Shown: positions 52,746 to 62,265, numbered from the stretch's first letter. The stretch is DNA of 64,000 bases from VXYL01 sp963665195 (GCA_963665195.1 OY762070.1:4526001-4590000); one strand, 5' to 3'. Made by a program: numbers and translations. Notes: generated by a model not told the origin, from the letters alone.

Positions 52746-53823
52746 GGAGCGGCACCGAATGGACAGTCACGCAGAGTTCCAGGAGCGCACGGTGACGCAT
52801 GCAAGACCGGCGCATCACTTCGCGTTCCTAACCGCGGCCGATGGCGCCATGCTCGGCCTCGACGAGGGCGGCGAACTCGCGCTCGCCCAGGATGCCGACG
52901 ACCGCGTGATCTGGGATCGTGCGCCCGGCGGCGTGAGGCACGTCGCAACCGGAAAACGCATCGCCCCCAGGTTCGACGGCGATGCCTGCACCCTGCGCGT
53001 CGGCTCGAAGGACACAACGCTTCGCTTCAACCACGGCCCTTCGAGGCTGCCCAGAGAATACCTCGAACAGCTCCGCCGCGAAGGCTGGGTTTGCCTCACC
53101 TGCATCCTGCCGGACGACATCGTGGACGGTCTGCAGCGGGTCGCGTGTACCGATGGCTACGCCGGCCTCGAACCCGACACCGCGAGCCCCAAGGTCTGCC
53201 AGCACAGCGCCGTGGGCCGCGCCATCACCGAACCGATCTCGCTGTGGCTGATTCGTCAATACGTCGGCACCCGGAATCTGCATCTCGGCCATCCACCCAA
53301 TGCGACGGCGCTGCCGCCGTATGACGGCCAGCGCCGCGTGCAGGGCTGGCACGCGGACATTCCCTACATCCCCTCCGTCGGCGGCCATCCAGTGGCCGAT
53401 CGAGCCGGCCCGGTGAAGGCGGTGCAGCGCAACGTCTGCGTCTCGGACTTCACCAAGGGCAACGGCGCCACCGCCTACAAGCTCGGCTCGCATCGCGCTG
53501 CCACGAATCCGCCGCCGGAGTGGAATCCCGCGCGCAGTGGCGGCGATCCCAATGCACGGCCCTACAGCGGGCCCGAGGCTGCCATCATCGAAGCGCCCGC
53601 CGGCAGCATCGTGCTGTACGACGCGAGGACTTGGCATCGGGCGGGTTTCAATCGCAGCGACGAAAAGCGCGGCGCGATGCTGATGTCGTTCCAAACCGCT
53701 GACGTAGTGCCGAAGAGGGACACGCGTCCCACTTGCAAGCTGCTGCACGACAGCCCCGTGTACCGGGAGTTCGACGCCAGACAGCAGCGGGAGATCACCG
53801 AACTGCTGATGAATCAGCCCTGA
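52738..53823 (+). CDS. Phytanoyl-CoA dioxygenase (PhyH) family oxygenase, 2
   Basis: This is a 361-residue 2-oxoglutarate-type oxygenase-like protein. The first ~110 residues are an extra N-terminal region not usual in the family. The catalytic domain then has GWHADIPY (HxD iron ligands) and ARTWHRAGFNRSDEKRG (distal His and the 2-oxoglutarate Arg region). It overlaps the aldolase gene and is followed 25 nt later by an isomerase-like gene, so it belongs to the catabolic operon. Substrate unknown. Confidence 0.82.
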   Translation: MAEERHRMDSHAEFQERTVTHARPAHHFAFLTAADGAMLGLDEGGELALAQDADDRVIWDRAPGGVRHVATGKRIAPRFDGDACTLRVGSKDTTLRFNHGPSRLPREYLEQLRREGWVCLTCILPDDIVDGLQRVACTDGYAGLEPDTASPKVCQHSAVGRAITEPISLWLIRQYVGTRNLHLGHPPNATALPPYDGQRRVQGWHADIPYIPSVGGHPVADRAGPVKAVQRNVCVSDFTKGNGATAYKLGSHRAATNPPPEWNPARSGGDPNARPYSGPEAAIIEAPAGSIVLYDARTWHRAGFNRSDEKRGAMLMSFQTADVVPKRDTRPTCKLLHDSPVYREFDARQQREITELLMNQP

Positions 53824-53848
53824 GGACCACGTAGGACGGAACCAAGCC

Positions 53849-54700
53849 ATGCAAGTAGGAATCATGTCCGGCACGTTCAAGCGACCGACGCTGGGCGAAT
53901 CCTTGGACGCCATCCTCGCCCGCGACATCCGCCACCTGCAATTCAACTGGGCGTCGGCGCATCCGCACGGGCCGCTCGCGGAAACCATCGATGCGATCTG
54001 CCCGATCATCCGAGAAGAGGTGGCGAAGCGCGGCATGGTGATCGCTGCAGTGGCCGGCAATGCGAATATGGTGGATGCGGATCCGGACAAGCGCCGCCAG
54101 GCCATCGAACGCCTGCGGATGATCATCGGCGCCTGCGCCGCGGTCGGCACGTCGGTGGTCGCCACCTGCACCGGATCGCGGCACCCGGAGAGCATGTGGC
54201 GGCATCACCCGGACAACGCGCTGCCGGAGACTTGGCGCGTGCTGCGCGAAACGCTCGAGCAGGTGCTGCCGACGGCCGAAGCGGCTGGCGTCGATGTCGC
54301 TTTCGAGCCCGAGATCAACAACGTCGCGAGCGACGCATCGAAGAGCCGCCGCCTGATCGACGAGATGGGATCGAAGAATCTCAAGGTGGTGATGGATGCG
54401 GCCAACATTTTCGGCAAGGACGACTTGCCGCGCATGAGGGAAATCCTCGACGAGGCGTTCGACCTCTTGGGCGACCACATCGCCATCGCCCACGGCAAGG
54501 ACCTCGACCACGGCGGCGATGCCGGGCACTTGGCGGCGGGCACCGGCAAGCTCGACTACGCCCGCTACGTCGCGCTGCTCTCTGGACTGCCGTTCGACGT
54601 GCCGATCATCCTGCACGGCCTGTCGGAAGCCCAAGTTCCACAGAGCGTCGCCATGCTTCGCGGCCACGCTGCCGCGTTCCAAGCAGGGCGCGCGCCGTGA
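53849..54700 (+). CDS. Sugar phosphate isomerase/epimerase-like TIM barrel
   Basis: This 283-residue protein belongs to the xylose-isomerase-like TIM-barrel family (AP_endonuc_2). VDVAFEPEINNVAS holds a metal-binding Glu, LKVVMDAANIF an Asp, IAIAHGKDLD a His, and a further Glu/Asp are placed as expected. The family includes hydroxypyruvate isomerase-like OtnI, tagatose epimerases and inosose enzymes. It is coupled to the next dehydrogenase gene by a GTGA overlap, an arrangement common in sugar or inositol breakdown clusters. Exact substrate unknown. Confidence 0.82.
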   Translation: MQVGIMSGTFKRPTLGESLDAILARDIRHLQFNWASAHPHGPLAETIDAICPIIREEVAKRGMVIAAVAGNANMVDADPDKRRQAIERLRMIIGACAAVGTSVVATCTGSRHPESMWRHHPDNALPETWRVLRETLEQVLPTAEAAGVDVAFEPEINNVASDASKSRRLIDEMGSKNLKVVMDAANIFGKDDLPRMREILDEAFDLLGDHIAIAHGKDLDHGGDAGHLAAGTGKLDYARYVALLSGLPFDVPIILHGLSEAQVPQSVAMLRGHAAAFQAGRAP

Positions 54701-55905
54701 AGGCGAAGGTCGCCCTCATCGGCTGCGGCAATCCGGCGCGGAAGTGGCATCTGCCGACGCTCAGCGAGCTCGCGAAGCGCGGGCGCATCGACTTCGTGGC
54801 CCTGTGCGACATGGACGAACGCCTCGCTCACGAATACGGCACCAGGTACGGCGTTCCCTACTACACGAACGCACAGGAAATGCTGGAAAAGCACAAGGAC
54901 ATTCTCGTCGTCGATGTGGTGACCGGCGACCCGACGCACCATGTTCTCGCCCGGATGGTGGCGGAGCACGGCAAGCACGTCATGGTGGAGAAGCCCATGG
55001 CGCTGACCGTGCCTTGCTGCGACATCATCATCGACGCTTGCCGCCGCAACGGCGTGCATTTCGAGGTGGCGGAGAACTACTTCCGCATGTGCAAACAGCG
55101 CCTGATCGTCCAGTTGATCGAGGCCGGCGTGCTGGGCGACATCGTGCGGGTCTATTTCGTCGAGCCGAAGCGCCAGGACCCGTTCCCGTTGCCTTTCGTC
55201 CACGGCGGCCTCGGACGTCCCATTCACGGCTTCGGGCGCACCTCGGGGATGTGCATGGACATGGGCGCCCACCGTCTCTCGCAACTGCGCCTGTACGCGC
55301 AGAGCGAAGCGCAGAGCATCAGCGCGACCGTGCGCAAGTACCGCGCCGATCCGACCCGCATCCACGAAGACTGGGCGCACGCCATGATCGACTTCGCGAG
55401 CGGCGCGGTGGGCATCTACGAGACCTCGCGCCTAGGGGAGACCCAAAGGTACTGCCAGATCACGGGAACTCTGGGCGGCATTCTGGATGGCGATACGTTC
55501 GGCCCCGAACTGCCGCTGCGCCTGCTGGAAGGGGAAGGGTGGCGGGACATTCCGGTGACGACCGAGCGCAAGCTCGTGGACGGCGTCGACGTCGTGCAGC
55601 GCATCGTTGCGCATGCGGACCCGGCGATCATGTACGAGAACCCATTCCGCGACTGCGCCATCGACGACTGGTGCGTCGGCCACGCGGCGGAGATCGTGAG
55701 CATCGCGAATGCCGCGCTGAACGACGAACCCGCGGAATACGGCGTCGAAGCGCGCAAGGACGTGGAGATGGCGATGGCCATCTACGAATCGTCCCTGCGC
55801 GGGATGGCGCCGGTCGCGCTGCCTCTCGGAGGCATCACCTCCTACGAGCGGGCGGTACACGAGGACTTCGAGGCGAAGTTCGGCCATCCGATCGATCAGC
55901 GCTAG
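54697..55905 (+). CDS. Gfo/Idh/MocA family oxidoreductase
   Basis: This 402-residue NAD(P)-dependent dehydrogenase has the Rossmann loop VALIGCGNPARKWHLPTL at the N-terminus, VVTGDPTHHVLARMVAEHGKHVMVEKPMAL (about residues 74-104; the EKP motif with catalytic-type Lys), and the C-terminal mixed alpha/beta dimer domain. The GTG start overlaps the stop of the isomerase-like gene. Its likely job is oxidation or epimerisation of a sugar or sugar acid. The motif GMCMDMGAHRLSQLRLY has the family His. Confidence 0.9.
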   Translation: MKAKVALIGCGNPARKWHLPTLSELAKRGRIDFVALCDMDERLAHEYGTRYGVPYYTNAQEMLEKHKDILVVDVVTGDPTHHVLARMVAEHGKHVMVEKPMALTVPCCDIIIDACRRNGVHFEVAENYFRMCKQRLIVQLIEAGVLGDIVRVYFVEPKRQDPFPLPFVHGGLGRPIHGFGRTSGMCMDMGAHRLSQLRLYAQSEAQSISATVRKYRADPTRIHEDWAHAMIDFASGAVGIYETSRLGETQRYCQITGTLGGILDGDTFGPELPLRLLEGEGWRDIPVTTERKLVDGVDVVQRIVAHADPAIMYENPFRDCAIDDWCVGHAAEIVSIANAALNDEPAEYGVEARKDVEMAMAIYESSLRGMAPVALPLGGITSYERAVHEDFEAKFGHPIDQR

Positions 55906-55918
55906 GACCAGACTTCCG

Positions 55919-56916
55919 ATGCGCTTCGCGGCGCTGGCCATGGCGTCTCTCTGCGCCTTTGCCGCGTGGCCCGAGCAGCCTGCCTATCAGCACGGCATCT
56001 CGCTGCTCCACGAGCTCAAGTACCCGGCCGACTTCGAGCACTTCGACTACGCGAACCCCGATGCGCCGAAGGGCGGGCGCGTCGTGCTTTCCGCGACCGC
56101 GCCGATCCACAACTTCTCCGGCGTGCGCGGTGGCCAAGTGCCGAACGCAATGGGCCTCGGCCGCACCTTGGACCGCCTGCTGATCCGCTCCGCGGACGAA
56201 CTCTCGGGGCTCTACGGCCAGCTTGTTGACGGCGTCGCGCTGTCCGCGGACCGGCGCCGGCTTTTCCTTCGCCTGCATGCGGACGCCCGCTGGCACGACG
56301 GCGTGCCGGTAACCACGAACGACATGCTGTTCTCCTACCGGGAGCTCCTCGCGATGGTGTTCGGCAAAGTCTACCTCGAACCGTGGATCGAGTCGCTGGA
56401 GATCGTCAACGACCGCGAGCTGGCGGTGCATCACCGGCAAGCGTTCACCAACGCCAACCTGGTCGCGCTGACGTGGTTTCCCGTTCGACCCGCGCACTAC
56501 TACGCCGCTCGGGACCCACGCGAGGACACGCTGGTTCCTCCCGTGGGCAGTGGCCCGTATCGCATCGCGGACTTCGATGGCGACTACGTCGTCTATCGGC
56601 GCGTACACGACTACTGGGGCCCGCGAACTCCCGACTTGCCGCGACTGGACTGCCGACGGCGGAAGAGCTGGAGATGCTGGAACCGTATCGCGACCGTTTG
56701 CCGGACCGGCTATTCGAAGAGCCGCTGCGACTTCCCGGAACGGGCCACCATCGCGAGGCCCTCGAACGGGCTCGCGGCCTGCTGGCCGAAGCGGGCTGGA
56801 CGGTGCAGCGCGGCGTGCTGGTCGACGCCGCGGGAAGCCGCTTCGTGTTGGAGCTGCTGACCCAGAACGCCGCCCACCGTCGCGTGCGGATCTTGGATGG
56901 CTGGTGGGCGCGATAG
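55919..56916 (+). pseudogene. Decayed second YejA-type binding protein gene
   Basis: This gene starts as a close relative of the intact YejA-type gene at 44958: signal peptide, HGISLLHELKYPADFEHFDYAN, ARWHDGVPVTTNDMLFSY, and so on to DYWG near codon 240. There, about 115-120 residues are missing and the frame changes (near 56645), resuming as TGLPTAEELEMLEPYRDRL. A second gap of about 140 residues joins LLTQNAAHRRV to ILDGWWAR, the family C-terminus. The product would be non-functional. It lies just upstream of yejB-yejE-yejF, the normal place for the transporter's own binding protein. Confidence 0.85.
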
Positions 56917-57819
56917 TCAGGAGGCGAAGTAGCGGTTCGCAAGCGTTCTCTGGTTCTCGTAGATCGAGCCTTGGTTCGGCGCGGCCGGCAACGGCATGCG
57001 CACGGGCACATTCTCCAGCCGCGGTTCGAGCGTGGGCCGCCCATGCACGATCATGCCGTCGAATGTCTCGAGATCGTCGATGCCGGACAAGGGCCAGGCA
57101 TCCGCTGCCGCGTAAACGTAGAACAGCATTCGCCGCGCCCGATCCGAGCGATTGACCGCGGAGCCGTGGACCAGCCGCGCATGGTGGATGCTGATCGAGC
57201 CTGCCGTGCCGTGGATCTCCCGGGCGGTGGACATGTCGAGTCCGGCGCGCCTCACGTCGATGGCGCCGCAGAAGGCGCCATCGCTGTGGTGATCGCATAT
57301 GGCGCCCCGATGCGTCCCCGGCAGCACCATGAGCGGGCCATTGTCGGCGCCGGCGTCGTCGAGCAGCACGCCCACCGCCAGCACGCTCTGGTTGGTGTGC
57401 GGGTAGAAGGCCCAGTCCTGGTGCCATTCGATAGCGGCGCCATCGCCCGGCGGCTTCAGGTTGACCTTGCCGCCCGTCCGCAGCCGTATGTCCTCGCCGA
57501 TCAAGGGCGTAAGCCGCGACATGATCGCCGCGTCCGATGCGAGGCGCCGAAAGAACGGGTGCGCGAAGTAGGGATGCTTGATGCGTCGCACGCTAGGACG
57601 GCTCGGCGTGTGACGGGGGTCCAGATCGAGCACCTCGGTGTGTTCGGTGGCGCCGCGGGCGGTGGCCACGAGTTCTTCGGTGGTCTGCCGGAGTGCCGCC
57701 AAAGTGCCGGGTTCGAGGGCGTCCGGCACAAGCACGTAGCCGTCCGTTCGATACTGCTGGATCTGTTCGTCGGTGAGCAAGATGCGCCCCTCGTTCGCGA
57801 GACATGCAGTTTGCAGCAT
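56917..57819 (-). CDS. Phytanoyl-CoA dioxygenase (PhyH) family oxygenase, 3
   Basis: This 300-residue oxygenase-like protein opens with LLTDEQIQQYRTDGYVLVPDAL, the usual PhyH N-terminal helix. IEWHQDWAFYPHTNQS gives the HxD iron ligands, GPLMVLPGTHRG a jellyroll strand, and HHARLVHGSAVNRSD the distal His; the Arg of RSDRARRML is the likely 2-oxoglutarate contact. It lies on the minus strand, abutting the stop of the decayed binding-protein gene and 30 nt from the divergent yejB start, so it separates the former binding-protein gene from its transporter. Confidence 0.88.
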   Translation of the reverse strand: MLQTACLANEGRILLTDEQIQQYRTDGYVLVPDALEPGTLAALRQTTEELVATARGATEHTEVLDLDPRHTPSRPSVRRIKHPYFAHPFFRRLASDAAIMSRLTPLIGEDIRLRTGGKVNLKPPGDGAAIEWHQDWAFYPHTNQSVLAVGVLLDDAGADNGPLMVLPGTHRGAICDHHSDGAFCGAIDVRRAGLDMSTAREIHGTAGSISIHHARLVHGSAVNRSDRARRMLFYVYAAADAWPLSGIDDLETFDGMIVHGRPTLEPRLENVPVRMPLPAAPNQGSIYENQRTLANRYFAS

Positions 57820-57849
57820 CGCCGCGCCTGTTTCATCCGTCGCCGAAAC

Positions 57850-58956
57850 ATGGATACTTCCGCGATGGGCCGCTACCTGATCCGCCGGCTGCTGTTGCTG
57901 TTTCCGACGCTGATCGGCATCGTGACGGTGAACTTCTTCATTGTCCAGCTCGCGCCGGGCGGGCCGGTGGATCAGATGATCGCGACGCTCACCGGTCAGG
58001 ACGCCGACGCCACGAGTCGCATCGCCGGCGCCCAGGACGGAGCGCAGTTCGCCGAATCGGCCACGCAGCGTTCGCAGTACGCGGGCGCGCAGGGGATCGA
58101 TCCCGCCCTCATCGCGGCCATGGAAGCGCAGTTCGGTTTCGACAGGCCAATTCACGAGCGCTACCTCAAGATGCTGGGCGACTATCTCACGCTGGATCTG
58201 GGCGAGAGCTACTTCCAGGAACGCCCGGTAATCGACCTGATCGTCGAGCGCCTGCCGGTTTCTATCTCCCTGGGGCTGTGGTCGATGCTGCTCGTCTATG
58301 CCATCTCGATCCCGCTCGGCGTCGCCAAGGCGGTGCGCGACGGCACGCGCTTCGATGCGTGGACCAGCGGCGTCATCTTCGTCGGCTACGCCGTGCCGAG
58401 CTTCCTCTTCGCGATCTTCCTGATCGTGCTGTTCGCCGGCGGCTCCTACCTCGATCTGTTTCCCCTGAAGGGACTGACATCGAACGACTTCGACAGCCTG
58501 AGCCCGCTCGGCAAGATCGTCGACTACCTGTGGCACTTGGCGCTGCCGGTTCTCGCGCTCACCATCGGCGGTTTCGCGACGCTCACCATGCTCACCAAGA
58601 ACTCCTTCCTCGACGAGGTGGCCAAGCAATACGTGCTAACGGCCCGTGCCAAGGGCCTCAATCCGCGCCGGGTGCTTTACGGCCACGTCTTCCGCAATGC
58701 CATGCTGATCGTGATCGCCGGCTTCCCCGCGGCATTGATCGGCGTGCTCTTCACCGGCGCGCTGCTGATCGAAGTGATCTTCTCGCTGGATGGTCTCGGC
58801 CTGCTCGGCTTCGAGGCGGTGCTGCGGCGCGACTACCCGATCATGTTCGGCACCCTGTTCGTGTTCACGTTCGTCGGATTGGCGATGACGTTGATAGGCG
58901 ACATCACCTATACGCTGGTCGATCCGCGCATCGACTTCGAGACCCGGGGTCCCTGA
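57850..58956 (+). CDS. yejB: ABC transporter permease (YejB-like)
   Basis: This 368-residue inner-membrane permease has about six spans. The N-terminus YLIRRLLLLFPTLIGIVTVNF and the long periplasmic loop (GGPVDQMIATLTGQ to about residue 100) are YejB-like. The coupling motif is YVLTARAKGLNPRRVLYGHVF near the C-terminus. Together with YejE and YejF it forms an importer of peptides or peptide-like compounds. The ATG at 57865 is an alternative start. Its stop overlaps the yejE start (TGATG). Confidence 0.92.
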   Translation: MDTSAMGRYLIRRLLLLFPTLIGIVTVNFFIVQLAPGGPVDQMIATLTGQDADATSRIAGAQDGAQFAESATQRSQYAGAQGIDPALIAAMEAQFGFDRPIHERYLKMLGDYLTLDLGESYFQERPVIDLIVERLPVSISLGLWSMLLVYAISIPLGVAKAVRDGTRFDAWTSGVIFVGYAVPSFLFAIFLIVLFAGGSYLDLFPLKGLTSNDFDSLSPLGKIVDYLWHLALPVLALTIGGFATLTMLTKNSFLDEVAKQYVLTARAKGLNPRRVLYGHVFRNAMLIVIAGFPAALIGVLFTGALLIEVIFSLDGLGLLGFEAVLRRDYPIMFGTLFVFTFVGLAMTLIGDITYTLVDPRIDFETRGP

Positions 58957-60041
58957 TGGCGACGATCGCACCGCCGACCGATGGCTTTGTGCTTGACCCC
59001 GGCCAAGCGCACCGCGGCCTGTCGCCCCTGGCGCTGCGTCGCTGGGCCAACTTCAAGGCCAACAAGCGCGGCTACTTCAGCCTTTGGATCGTCGGCGCGC
59101 TGGTGGTGCTGAGCCTCGGCGCGGAGCTTCTCGCCAACGACAAGCCGATCCTGCTCGGCTTCAAGGGCGAAATCTACGCCCCGGTTCTGTTCGCCTATCC
59201 CGAGACCGAATTCGGCGGCGTCTTCGAGACCGAAGCGCGCTATGCGACGCCGACCGTGCAGGCGCTGATCCACGCCGGCGACGGCTGGATGGTCTGGCCA
59301 CCGATCCCGTTCAGCTATGACACCATCGACCGCTACACCGCAGGCGCTGTCCCGGAAGCGCCGAGCGCGCGGCACTGGCTCGGCACCGACGACGTGGCGC
59401 GCGATGTCGCCGCCCGCATCATCTACGGCTTTCGGCTATCCGTGCTGTTCGGCATCGCGCTGACCATCCTCTCGTCGATCATCGGCATCGCGGTCGGTGC
59501 GACGCAGGGGTATTTCGGCGGGCTGATCGACCTCTTCGGCCAGCGTCTGGTGGAGATCTGGGCCGGATTGCCGGTGCTTTTCGTCATCATCATCCTGACG
59601 AGCCTGTTCGAGCCGAACCCGCTGCTGCTGCTCTTGCTGCTGCTGCTCTTCAACTGGATGGCGCTGGTCGCGGTGGTGCGCGCGGAGTTCCTGCGCACGC
59701 GCAACTTCGACTACGTGAATGCCGCCCGCGCACTGGGCGAGCGGAACGCCACCATCATGCGCAAGTACGTCCTGCCGAACGCGATGGTGGCGACGCTCAC
59801 CTACCTGCCGTTCCTCCTGAACGGTTCCATCACCACGCTCACCTCCCTCGACTTTCTCGGCTTCGGCCTGCCAGCCGGCTATCCCTCGCTCGGCGAACTG
59901 CTGGCGCAGGGCAAGGCCAACATCCAAGCGCCGTGGCTGGGACTTTCCGGCTTCTTCACGCTGGCGATCATGCTGACGCTCTTGGTTTTCGTCGGCGAAG
60001 GCGTGCGCGACGCCTTCGATCCGAGACGGTCCGCCACTTGA
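58956..60041 (+). CDS. yejE: ABC transporter permease (YejE-like)
   Basis: This 361-residue permease begins with a soluble segment and the LRRWANFKANKRGYFSLWI span typical of the DppC/YejE group. A large periplasmic insert (about residues 60-130) contains PPIPFSYDTID. HWLGTDDVARDVAARIIYGFR is the family entry to the permease domain, and FDYVNAARALGERNATIMRKYVLPNA is the coupling motif by position. The run of Leu near the middle (NPLLLLLLLLLF) is notable. It is coupled at both ends to yejB and yejF. Confidence 0.92.
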   Translation: MATIAPPTDGFVLDPGQAHRGLSPLALRRWANFKANKRGYFSLWIVGALVVLSLGAELLANDKPILLGFKGEIYAPVLFAYPETEFGGVFETEARYATPTVQALIHAGDGWMVWPPIPFSYDTIDRYTAGAVPEAPSARHWLGTDDVARDVAARIIYGFRLSVLFGIALTILSSIIGIAVGATQGYFGGLIDLFGQRLVEIWAGLPVLFVIIILTSLFEPNPLLLLLLLLLFNWMALVAVVRAEFLRTRNFDYVNAARALGERNATIMRKYVLPNAMVATLTYLPFLLNGSITTLTSLDFLGFGLPAGYPSLGELLAQGKANIQAPWLGLSGFFTLAIMLTLLVFVGEGVRDAFDPRRSAT

Positions 60042-61630
60042 GCGAGCGCATTCTCGAAGTGAGCGACCTTGTGGTCGCGTTCCGCGGCGAGGAGGCGGTG
60101 TGCGGCGTGGGCTTCCACATCGACCGCGGCGAGACGCTGGCGCTGGTCGGCGAGTCCGGTTCCGGCAAGAGCGTCACCGCGCTCTCCGTAATGCAGCTCC
60201 TGCCGTACCAATACGCGAGCCATCCGCGCGGCTCGGTTCGCGTCGCCGGCCAGGAAGTGATCGGGGCTTCGGACGAGGAACTGCTGCCGGTGCGCGGCGA
60301 GCGCGTCGGGATGGTGTTCCAGGAACCCATGACGTCCTTGAACCCCCTGCACACCATCGAAAAGCAGATCGGCGAGATCCTTTTCGTACACCAGGCTCTC
60401 GGCAAGCGCGACGCCCGGGCGCGGACCCTCGAACTCTTGGACTTGGTGGGGCTGCCGAACGCCGAGCAGCGCCTGCGCGCCTATCCCCATGAACTCTCCG
60501 GCGGCCAGCGCCAGCGCGTGATGATCGCGATGGCGCTGGCCAACGAACCGGACCTCCTGATCGCCGACGAGCCCACCACGGCCCTCGACGTCACCATTCA
60601 AGCGCAGATCCTGAAGCTCCTTGCCGAACTCAAGGAGCGGCTCGACATGTCGCTGCTGCTCATCACCCACGACCTCGCCATCGTCCGCAAGATGGCGGAT
60701 CGCGTGTGCGTGATGGAAAGCGGCAGGATCGTCGAGCAAGCTCCGGCCAAGCATGTCTTCGAGAACCCCGCCCACGAGTACACGCGCCGTCTGCTTGCCG
60801 CGGAGCCGAGCGGCGAACCGGTGAGGGCCGATTCCAGCGCCCCGGTGGTGATGGCGGCGCAGGGCGTGACGGTGAAGTTCAATCTGGCGCGCGGCTGGTT
60901 CGCCCGAGAGCGCGCGCTGATCGCAGTGGACGACGTATCCGTGCGCATACGCCGTGGCCAGACCTTGGGCATCGTCGGCGAATCCGGCTCCGGCAAGACG
61001 ACGCTGGCGATGGCGCTGCTGCGCCTGCAAGCGTGTGTTGGGAGCATCGAGCTTGGCGGGCAGCCGATCCAACACCTCAAGTCCAACGCGCTGCGCCCGC
61101 TGCGCGAACGGATGCAGATCGTCTTCCAGGATCCCTACGGCAGCCTGCCGCCGCGGCTATCGGTGTCGCAGATCGTGGAGGCCGGACTGAAGGTGCATCG
61201 TCCGATGCTGTCCCAAGCAGAGCGGCGCGCCGAGGTGAGCCGGGTGCTGCAAGACGTGGGTCTCGATCCCGCCATCCAGGATCGCTATCCGCACGAGTTT
61301 TCCGGCGGCCAGCGGCAACGCATCGCCATCGCCCGGGCCATCATCCTGCACCCGGATGTGATCGTGCTGGACGAACCCACGTCGGCGCTCGACGTTTCCG
61401 TGCAGGCGCAGATCGTCGACCTCTTGCGCGAGCTGCAGCGGCGGCATGATCTGGCCTACGTCTTCATCAGCCACGATCTGCGGGTGGTGCGGGCGCTGGC
61501 GCACGACCTCGTCGTCATGAAGGATGGCGCGATGGTGGAGCAAGGCCCGGCCGATGCGGTATTCGCTGCGCCGCGCATGGACTATACGAGGGCGCTCATG
61601 GCTGCGGCGTTCGATTTGGAGGCATCGTAG
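60038..61630 (+). CDS. yejF: ABC transporter ATPase with two nucleotide-binding domains (YejF-like)
   Basis: This ~530-residue protein carries two full ABC domains. The first has GESGSGKSV, LSGGQRQRVMIA and LLIADEPTTALDV; the second has GESGSGKTT, FSGGQRQRIAIA and VIVLDEPTSALDV. Such tandem ATPases drive the YejABEF importer. The TTG start overlaps the yejE stop (TTGA). The binding-protein copy beside this operon is broken, so the transporter probably relies on the intact YejA-type protein at 44958. Confidence 0.93.
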   Translation: MSERILEVSDLVVAFRGEEAVCGVGFHIDRGETLALVGESGSGKSVTALSVMQLLPYQYASHPRGSVRVAGQEVIGASDEELLPVRGERVGMVFQEPMTSLNPLHTIEKQIGEILFVHQALGKRDARARTLELLDLVGLPNAEQRLRAYPHELSGGQRQRVMIAMALANEPDLLIADEPTTALDVTIQAQILKLLAELKERLDMSLLLITHDLAIVRKMADRVCVMESGRIVEQAPAKHVFENPAHEYTRRLLAAEPSGEPVRADSSAPVVMAAQGVTVKFNLARGWFARERALIAVDDVSVRIRRGQTLGIVGESGSGKTTLAMALLRLQACVGSIELGGQPIQHLKSNALRPLRERMQIVFQDPYGSLPPRLSVSQIVEAGLKVHRPMLSQAERRAEVSRVLQDVGLDPAIQDRYPHEFSGGQRQRIAIARAIILHPDVIVLDEPTSALDVSVQAQIVDLLRELQRRHDLAYVFISHDLRVVRALAHDLVVMKDGAMVEQGPADAVFAAPRMDYTRALMAAAFDLEAS

Positions 61631-61636
61631 CGTCGT

Positions 61637-62265
61637 TCATCCTTGCGGAATCGAACCGTCCGCATTGACCTCCGCCGGCAGTTTCGTTCCCTGCATGAAG
61701 TCCACCATGAGCGTCGCCAGTACCTGCCCCGCGTCCTCCTGAACGAAGCGCCCGGCGCCGCGAATCGTGACGTTCGTCGCGTTCGGCACGCGATTCGAGG
61801 AACATCTGCTCCCTGCCACGGGTGATGGGGTCCGAATCAGTGAACGCGACGAGGAACGGTTTGTCCCAGCTCTCGAACACCGCCCACGCTTCCTCGTGGA
61901 AACGTCACCTCCGCCTGCAACTCCTCCAAGGCGAGCGCGCCTTCCCACCAGACCGCGAGGTTGAACAGCGGATAGGCGAAGAAACTCTGGATGCCGCTGG
62001 CCGCGGGCAGCCCGGTGTTGGAGACGACGACGCCAACGAAGCGCTCCGGTGCTGCGGCGACGACGCGCAATCCGATCAACCCGCCCCGATCCTGGCCGAA
62101 GAAGGTGACGTGGGCGAGATCGAGTTCCCGCACCAGCCGCAGCATGTAGTCCCCCTGCATCGGATAGCTGTAGGCGTCCTCGTCCATGAACTTGTCGGAA
62201 CGTCCGAAGCCCACCAGGTCCGGCGCGACGACGCGGTAGCCGGCGCCGGTGAACGTGGGGATCAT
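61637..62265 (-). pseudogene. Decayed haloalkane dehalogenase-like alpha/beta hydrolase
   Basis: The remnant begins inside the fold: IPTFTGAGYRVVAPDLVGFGRSDK, then VTFFGQDRGGLIGLR with the nucleophile Asp of dehalogenases (GQDRGG). After ALALEELQAEVTF the frame breaks, resumes as RFHEEAWAVFESWDKPF, and breaks again before VPNATNVTIRGAGRFVQED, which has the catalytic-type His region altered. The N-terminal HGEP-type part and most of the cap domain are missing. It is a clear pseudogene. It lies 6 nt after yejF, on the opposite strand. Confidence 0.82.
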
